A DNA stretch of 9,184 bases from G963674505 sp964575975 (lineage in GTDB: Bacteria > Desulfobacterota > Desulfobacteria > Desulfobacterales > SKZT01), in contig CAZNTU010000224.1 in the NCBI GenBank assembly GCA_964575975.1, positions 1-9,184 on the forward strand, in the 5' to 3' direction. Within the stretch, counting starts at the first letter, position 1, and each line of letters opens with the position of its first letter. The notes beneath the pieces were generated by a model that did no database searches, was not told the origin of the DNA, and was given only the letters and a program-made list of their open reading frames with translations. Below, one piece after another: positions 5,796-9,184 of this stretch. The position numbers and the translations under genes were made by a program.

Positions 5796-8495
5796 ATGCA
5801 ACAGAAAATGTTCGAGGAAAAAACAAAAAAGACCGTGTATTTGATAGACGGAAGCAGCTATATTTATAGAGCGTTCCACGCCATCCGAGGCCTTTCCAAC
5901 TCCAAAGGCCTGCCAACCAACGCCGTGTTCGGCTTCACCCGCATGTTGCTTAAACTCGTGAAGGAACGGTCCCCGGAATACATCGCGATGCTCTTCGACG
6001 CCAAAGGTCCCACTTTCCGGCACGAACTCTACGAGGAATACAAGGCCAACCGCCCCCTCATGCCCGACGACCTTGCAGTGCAGATTCCCTTTATCAAGGA
6101 GGTGACCGAGGGGTTGAACCTTCCCATGCTCGAGTTGCCCGGCTACGAGGCCGACGACCTCATCGGCACTCTGGCCGCCCGCGCCGAACAAGAAGGCTTT
6201 TCGGTTGTCATGGTCACCGGCGACAAGGATTTTTTGCAGCTCGTCACCGAAAAAACAATCATTTACGATCCCATGAAGGACAAGACCGTCACTGCGGATA
6301 TCGTCAGGCAAACCCAAGGTGTCGAACCCGAACAGATGATCGACGTGATGGGTCTTTCCGGCGATACGTCCGACAATGTCCCCGGCGTCCCCGGAATCGG
6401 CCCCAAGACGGCCATATCCCTGATCAAAACCCACGGAAGTCTGGATGCCCTCTACGAACAGGTGGACAAGATCGCGCAGAGGAAACAAAAGGAAAACCTG
6501 GTCAAGTTCAAGGACCAAGCGTACCTGAGCCGCAAGCTGGTCAAAATAGACAGCAACGCCCCGATAGAATTCGATTTTGAAAAACTCAAACCCGGAAAGC
6601 CCGACAACAACAGGCTTGCCAAATTGTTCAAGGAGCTGGAGTTTCGCCAATTGCAACAGGAATTTCCCATGGAGACAGACCTTGGCCAAAAGAACTACGT
6701 TTGCGTCACCGACATGGGATCATTGGAAAGGCTGGTTTCTCTGCTGGAAAAAGCTGGCCGGTTCGCCGTGGACACGGAAACCACTTCCCAGAATCCCGTG
6801 AAGGCCGAACTGGTTGGGCTTTCGTTTTCCGTTCGAAAGAACGAGGCTTTTTACATCCCCTGCGGCCACACAGGTCCGGACGCCTCCCGCCAGCTCGACC
6901 GCGACATCGTGGTCGGACGCCTGAAACCTATTCTGGAAAATCCCCATATTAAAAAGGTAGGGCAGAACATCAAGTACGACTGGATCGTGCTGGACCGCTG
7001 CGGGATCGACCTGCAAGGGGTCTCCTTCGACACCATGGTGGCCTCCTACCTGATTAACCCGTCGAAGCGAGCGCACAACCTGGATCAAATCGCTCTCGAC
7101 TTTTTGGATCACAAGACCATCACGTACGAGGATGTTGTCGGAAAGGGGAAGAAGGCCGCCGGGTTCGAGTGCGTATCGTTGGACAAAGCCGCGCCGTATG
7201 CTTGCGAGGATGCCGATGTTACCCTGATGGCTGCGGACGTGCTCGCGCCGATGCTCGAGGAGATCGGCGTGGTCGAGCTGTTCGAAAAGGTGGAACTGCC
7301 GCTTGTTCCGGTCCTGACGAGAATGGAGAAGCGCGGCGTCCGGGTCGATCTGGATCGTCTTCGCATTCTTTCCAAGGACTTCGAATCCAAACTTCTCCAG
7401 CTGGAGCGGCAGATCTATGCCTTGGCGGGAGAGGAGTTCAACATCAACTCGAGCCAGCAACTGGGCCAAATACTTTTCGAAAAACTGAAGCTTCCCGTTC
7501 AGAAGAAAACAAAAAAGAAGACCGCCTATTCCACGGACGTAGACGTACTCACCACGCTGGCCGTGTTGCACGAGCTTCCCGCGCACATTCTAAGGCACCG
7601 CACCTTGAGCAAGCTGAAATCCACCTATGCCGACGCACTCCTGTGCCTGGTCGATCCGGAAACCGGGCGGATTCACACCAGCTACAACCAGACTGTCACT
7701 GCCACCGGACGCCTCAGCAGCTCCGATCCGAACCTGCAGAACATCCCGATTCGCACCGAGGAGGGACGGCAAATCCGAAGCGCATTCATCCCCAAGGACG
7801 GTTGGGCTCTTCTCGCGGCCGACTATTCCCAGATCGAGCTTCGCATCCTCGCCCACTACTCCGAGGACGAAATCCTGATCGATTCTTTTTTGAAAGACGA
7901 AGACATCCACGCTCGCACCGCCTCCGAAGTTTTCAACGTGTTTCCCGAAATGATGGATTCGGAGCTGAGGAGGCAGGCCAAGGTCATCAATTTCGGCATT
8001 ATTTACGGCATGAGCCCGTTCAGGCTTTCCAACGAGCTCGGCATCAGCCAGAAAATGGCCAAGACGTACATCGACAACTACTTCAAGCGCTACCAGGGAG
8101 TGAAGAGATTCATCGACCGGACGATCAAAGACGCGAAGCAGACCGGTCGGACCAGCACGCTTCTGGGACGAATACGCCTTCTTCCGGAGCTGAAAAGCTC
8201 CAACAAGATCTTGCAGCAGGCGGCGGAAAGGACTGCGGTGAACACCCCGATCCAAGGCACCGCCGCCGACCTGATCAAATTGGCCATGATAAACGCCGAC
8301 AAGACTTTAAAGGCAAGGAACCTCCGCTCGTCCATGCTCCTTACGGTCCACGACGAACTGGTATTCGAGGTCCCGCCCGAGGAGACAGGGGTGGTTACGG
8401 AACTGGTCAAGGATACCATGGAGAACGTCTGGAAACTGAGGGTTCCTTTGAAGGTCAATCTCCGGACGGGAAAGAACTGGGCGGAGGCGCATTGA
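5796..8495 (+). CDS. polA: DNA polymerase I
   Basis: This 899-residue protein fills gaps and removes RNA primers in lagging-strand synthesis and excision repair. All three domains look active. The 5' nuclease (about 12-290) has D18, D68, the EADD cluster (118-121), D143 and D145 in TGDKDF, D190 and D193, plus the helix-hairpin-helix GVPGIGPKTA (197-206). The 3'-5' exonuclease (about 300-490) keeps Exo I D326/E328 (AVDTET), Exo II D395 (NIKYD) and Exo III Y468/D472, so proofreading is expected, unlike in Thermus Taq. The polymerase domain (about 500-899) has TATGRLSSSDPNLQNIPIRT, motif A D676 (ADYSQIEL), motif B K729/F733/Y737 and motif C HDE (852-854). F733 is the usual bacterial Phe disfavouring dideoxynucleotides less than Tyr does. 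AGGAAAGG lies 8 nt before the ATG; a second ATG follows at codon 5. Length is normal. It converges on yqaA. Confidence 0.98.
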   Translation: MQQKMFEEKTKKTVYLIDGSSYIYRAFHAIRGLSNSKGLPTNAVFGFTRMLLKLVKERSPEYIAMLFDAKGPTFRHELYEEYKANRPLMPDDLAVQIPFIKEVTEGLNLPMLELPGYEADDLIGTLAARAEQEGFSVVMVTGDKDFLQLVTEKTIIYDPMKDKTVTADIVRQTQGVEPEQMIDVMGLSGDTSDNVPGVPGIGPKTAISLIKTHGSLDALYEQVDKIAQRKQKENLVKFKDQAYLSRKLVKIDSNAPIEFDFEKLKPGKPDNNRLAKLFKELEFRQLQQEFPMETDLGQKNYVCVTDMGSLERLVSLLEKAGRFAVDTETTSQNPVKAELVGLSFSVRKNEAFYIPCGHTGPDASRQLDRDIVVGRLKPILENPHIKKVGQNIKYDWIVLDRCGIDLQGVSFDTMVASYLINPSKRAHNLDQIALDFLDHKTITYEDVVGKGKKAAGFECVSLDKAAPYACEDADVTLMAADVLAPMLEEIGVVELFEKVELPLVPVLTRMEKRGVRVDLDRLRILSKDFESKLLQLERQIYALAGEEFNINSSQQLGQILFEKLKLPVQKKTKKKTAYSTDVDVLTTLAVLHELPAHILRHRTLSKLKSTYADALLCLVDPETGRIHTSYNQTVTATGRLSSSDPNLQNIPIRTEEGRQIRSAFIPKDGWALLAADYSQIELRILAHYSEDEILIDSFLKDEDIHARTASEVFNVFPEMMDSELRRQAKVINFGIIYGMSPFRLSNELGISQKMAKTYIDNYFKRYQGVKRFIDRTIKDAKQTGRTSTLLGRIRLLPELKSSNKILQQAAERTAVNTPIQGTAADLIKLAMINADKTLKARNLRSSMLLTVHDELVFEVPPEETGVVTELVKDTMENVWKLRVPLKVNLRTGKNWAEAH

Positions 8496-8515
8496 TCTCG
8501 AAAGCTATATAATAG

Positions 8516-8543
8516 TCAATAATCAATGGTTAATGGTTAATCC
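8516..8543. repeat. Degenerate heptamer repeat between polA and yqaA
   Basis: Four 7-bp units follow one another: TCAATAA, TCAATGG, TTAATGG, TTAATCC. They resemble the AACCAAT-based array upstream of rfbB in style (AT-rich, 7-bp period), though the unit differs. The last codons of yqaA (LTINH and its TGA stop) are read through this repeat on the minus strand. Confidence 0.6.
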
Positions 8544-8996
8544 AATGCTCCCTGAGCGAGACCCTGCAATCCCCCCGAACCCCTCGATCAACCCCAGCAG
8601 AATCGCATACCGCGCCCCTTTGCCTACTCCGGTCAGGAAGAAAAACCAGACGAACCGTATCCGCATGATCCCGGCGACGAAAGTCAGGGCGTCCCCGCCC
8701 ACCGGGAGCCAGGCGAACAGGAGGGACCACGCTCCGAATTTCCGAAACCATTTTTGCGCCCGATGCAGGTTGTCCCGCTTGAACGGAAACCATTTCCGGT
8801 CTTCGAAACGCAGCATGTAGCGTCCCAGCACCCAGTTGACCGCAGCGCCCAGCGTGTTTCCGGCCGTGGCCCAGGCCCAGAGGGCCAGCGGATCATAACC
8901 TGCGGCGAGCAACCCCGCGAACACGACCTCCGAATAGGCGGGCAAAATCGTGGCCGCAAGGAACGCCGCTGCGAAAAGTCCAAGATAGGAAACCAT
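8523..8996 (-). CDS. yqaA: YqaA-family (DedA-like, VTT domain) inner-membrane protein
   Basis: This 157-residue protein is a small multi-spanning membrane protein of the YqaA branch of the DedA/VTT superfamily, proposed lipid scramblases or transporters; the role of YqaA itself is not established. It aligns by eye with E. coli YqaA along its length: FLAATILPAYSEVV (12-25), AGNTLGAAVNWVLGR (45-59), FGAWSLLFAWLPVGGDALTFVAGIMRI (87-113) and GKGARY (125-130). Hydrophobic segments lie at about 4-30, 36-58, 87-112 and 114-138. The start ATG at 8996 has GGGAGAAAG about 10-12 nt upstream. The C-terminus runs roughly ten residues past the E. coli protein, ending in codons supplied by the heptamer repeat. 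It converges on polA with a 27-bp gap and no clear terminator, so the two transcripts may overlap. Confidence 0.87.
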   Translation of the reverse strand: MVSYLGLFAAAFLAATILPAYSEVVFAGLLAAGYDPLALWAWATAGNTLGAAVNWVLGRYMLRFEDRKWFPFKRDNLHRAQKWFRKFGAWSLLFAWLPVGGDALTFVAGIMRIRFVWFFFLTGVGKGARYAILLGLIEGFGGIAGSRSGSIGLTINH

Positions 8997-9059
8997 AGAA
9001 ATAGCTTTCTCCCGGAAAAAAGGCCGAAATTCCCAAAATAATACTCATGGCTCCTTCCT
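8997..9059 (-). pseudogene. Possible gene-start remnant (carbamoyltransferase-like N-terminus)
   Basis: On the minus strand AGGAAGGAG (9059-9051) is followed 2 nt later by an ATG (9048-9046) opening MSIILGISAFFPG. ILGISAF is the hallmark N-terminus of NodU/CmcH-type carbamoyltransferases (known from the family), but after about 13 residues the frame continues as ESYFYGF and then overlaps yqaA out of frame with no further similarity. It may be the surviving 5' end of a deleted gene whose promoter and ribosome-binding site now sit in front of yqaA. The match is short and could be chance. Confidence 0.3.
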
Positions 9060-9097
9060 GTTCAAGTACGAATAATAAAAAACTCGGGAAGGGGAAC

Positions 9098-9184
9098 ATG
9101 GAAAATGGATTGAAAGCGACGTTTCCCGATTGGAAACGGTTCACCGCGAAAAGACGGCTCTTTCGAACGCGATGGGGGAACTGG
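9098..9184 (+). CDS. Possible start of a plus-strand gene, cut by the window edge
   Basis: An ATG at 9098 follows GGGAAGGGG (9086-9094) and stays open to the edge for 29 codons (MENGLKATFPDWKRF...). The translation is rich in Arg and Trp and resembles nothing I know. The neighbouring frame (from the TAA at 9076) looks more protein-like near the end (SDVSRLETVHREKTALSN) but has no good start codon. Either a gene begins here or the edge is non-coding; I cannot decide. Confidence 0.2.
   Translation, partial: MENGLKATFPDWKRFTAKRRLFRTRWGNW

Noticed and set aside
5778..6689. Long open frames antisense to polA (also 6720-7586 and 7590-8255)
   Set aside because: They are shadows of polA's codon pattern; polA is intact and its motifs explain the DNA.
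7169..8512. A 447-codon plus-strand frame overlapping polA
   Set aside because: It is a frame-shifted shadow of the polymerase domain, rich in Arg and without motifs.

Overview
The window is bacterial DNA of moderate-to-high GC, dense in genes, and reads like a chromosome of a Desulfobacterota-type (former deltaproteobacterial) organism. That placement is an inference from the style of the PolA and amidohydrolase proteins and from the intergenic repeats; nothing here fixes the taxon. It holds well-kept housekeeping genes around an accessory stretch that looks like layered mobile DNA.

Left block (1-3413). A repeat-rich leader (a C/G-run hairpin, then a 15-bp tandem array) precedes three genes on the plus strand: rfbB (dTDP-glucose 4,6-dehydratase), pyrF (orotidine 5'-phosphate decarboxylase) 11 bp later, and a metal-dependent amidohydrolase 30 bp after that. 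The spacing suggests one transcript, but the three enzymes belong to different pathways (surface sugar synthesis, pyrimidine synthesis, unknown hydrolysis). The amidohydrolase ends in a dispersed palindromic repeat of the dRS3 form (ATTCCC-N8-GGGAAT), which seems to have replaced its normal C-terminal end.

Accessory block (about 3414-5500), with everything readable on the minus strand. From right to left: a DruA-like (DUF4338) gene that has lost its 3' part; about 47 bp resembling the outer tip of an IS66-type element; a decayed IS1595-family insertion sequence with recognisable 26-bp inverted ends and a transposase broken by an internal deletion and a frameshift; an attC-like recombination site; and a GNAT acetyltransferase that starts 13 nt after it, as integron cassette genes do. 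No integrase and no complete mobile element is present, so this looks like an accretion site for mobile DNA, now mostly fossil.

Right block (5796-9184). A complete polA (DNA polymerase I with flap nuclease, proofreading and polymerase domains all apparently intact) converges on a YqaA-family inner-membrane protein gene; heptamer repeats lie between them and supply the last YqaA codons. Just upstream of yqaA is a strong ribosome-binding site followed by about a dozen codons resembling the start of a NodU-type carbamoyltransferase, possibly a gene-start fossil. The last 90 bp may begin another plus-strand gene, but that is weak.
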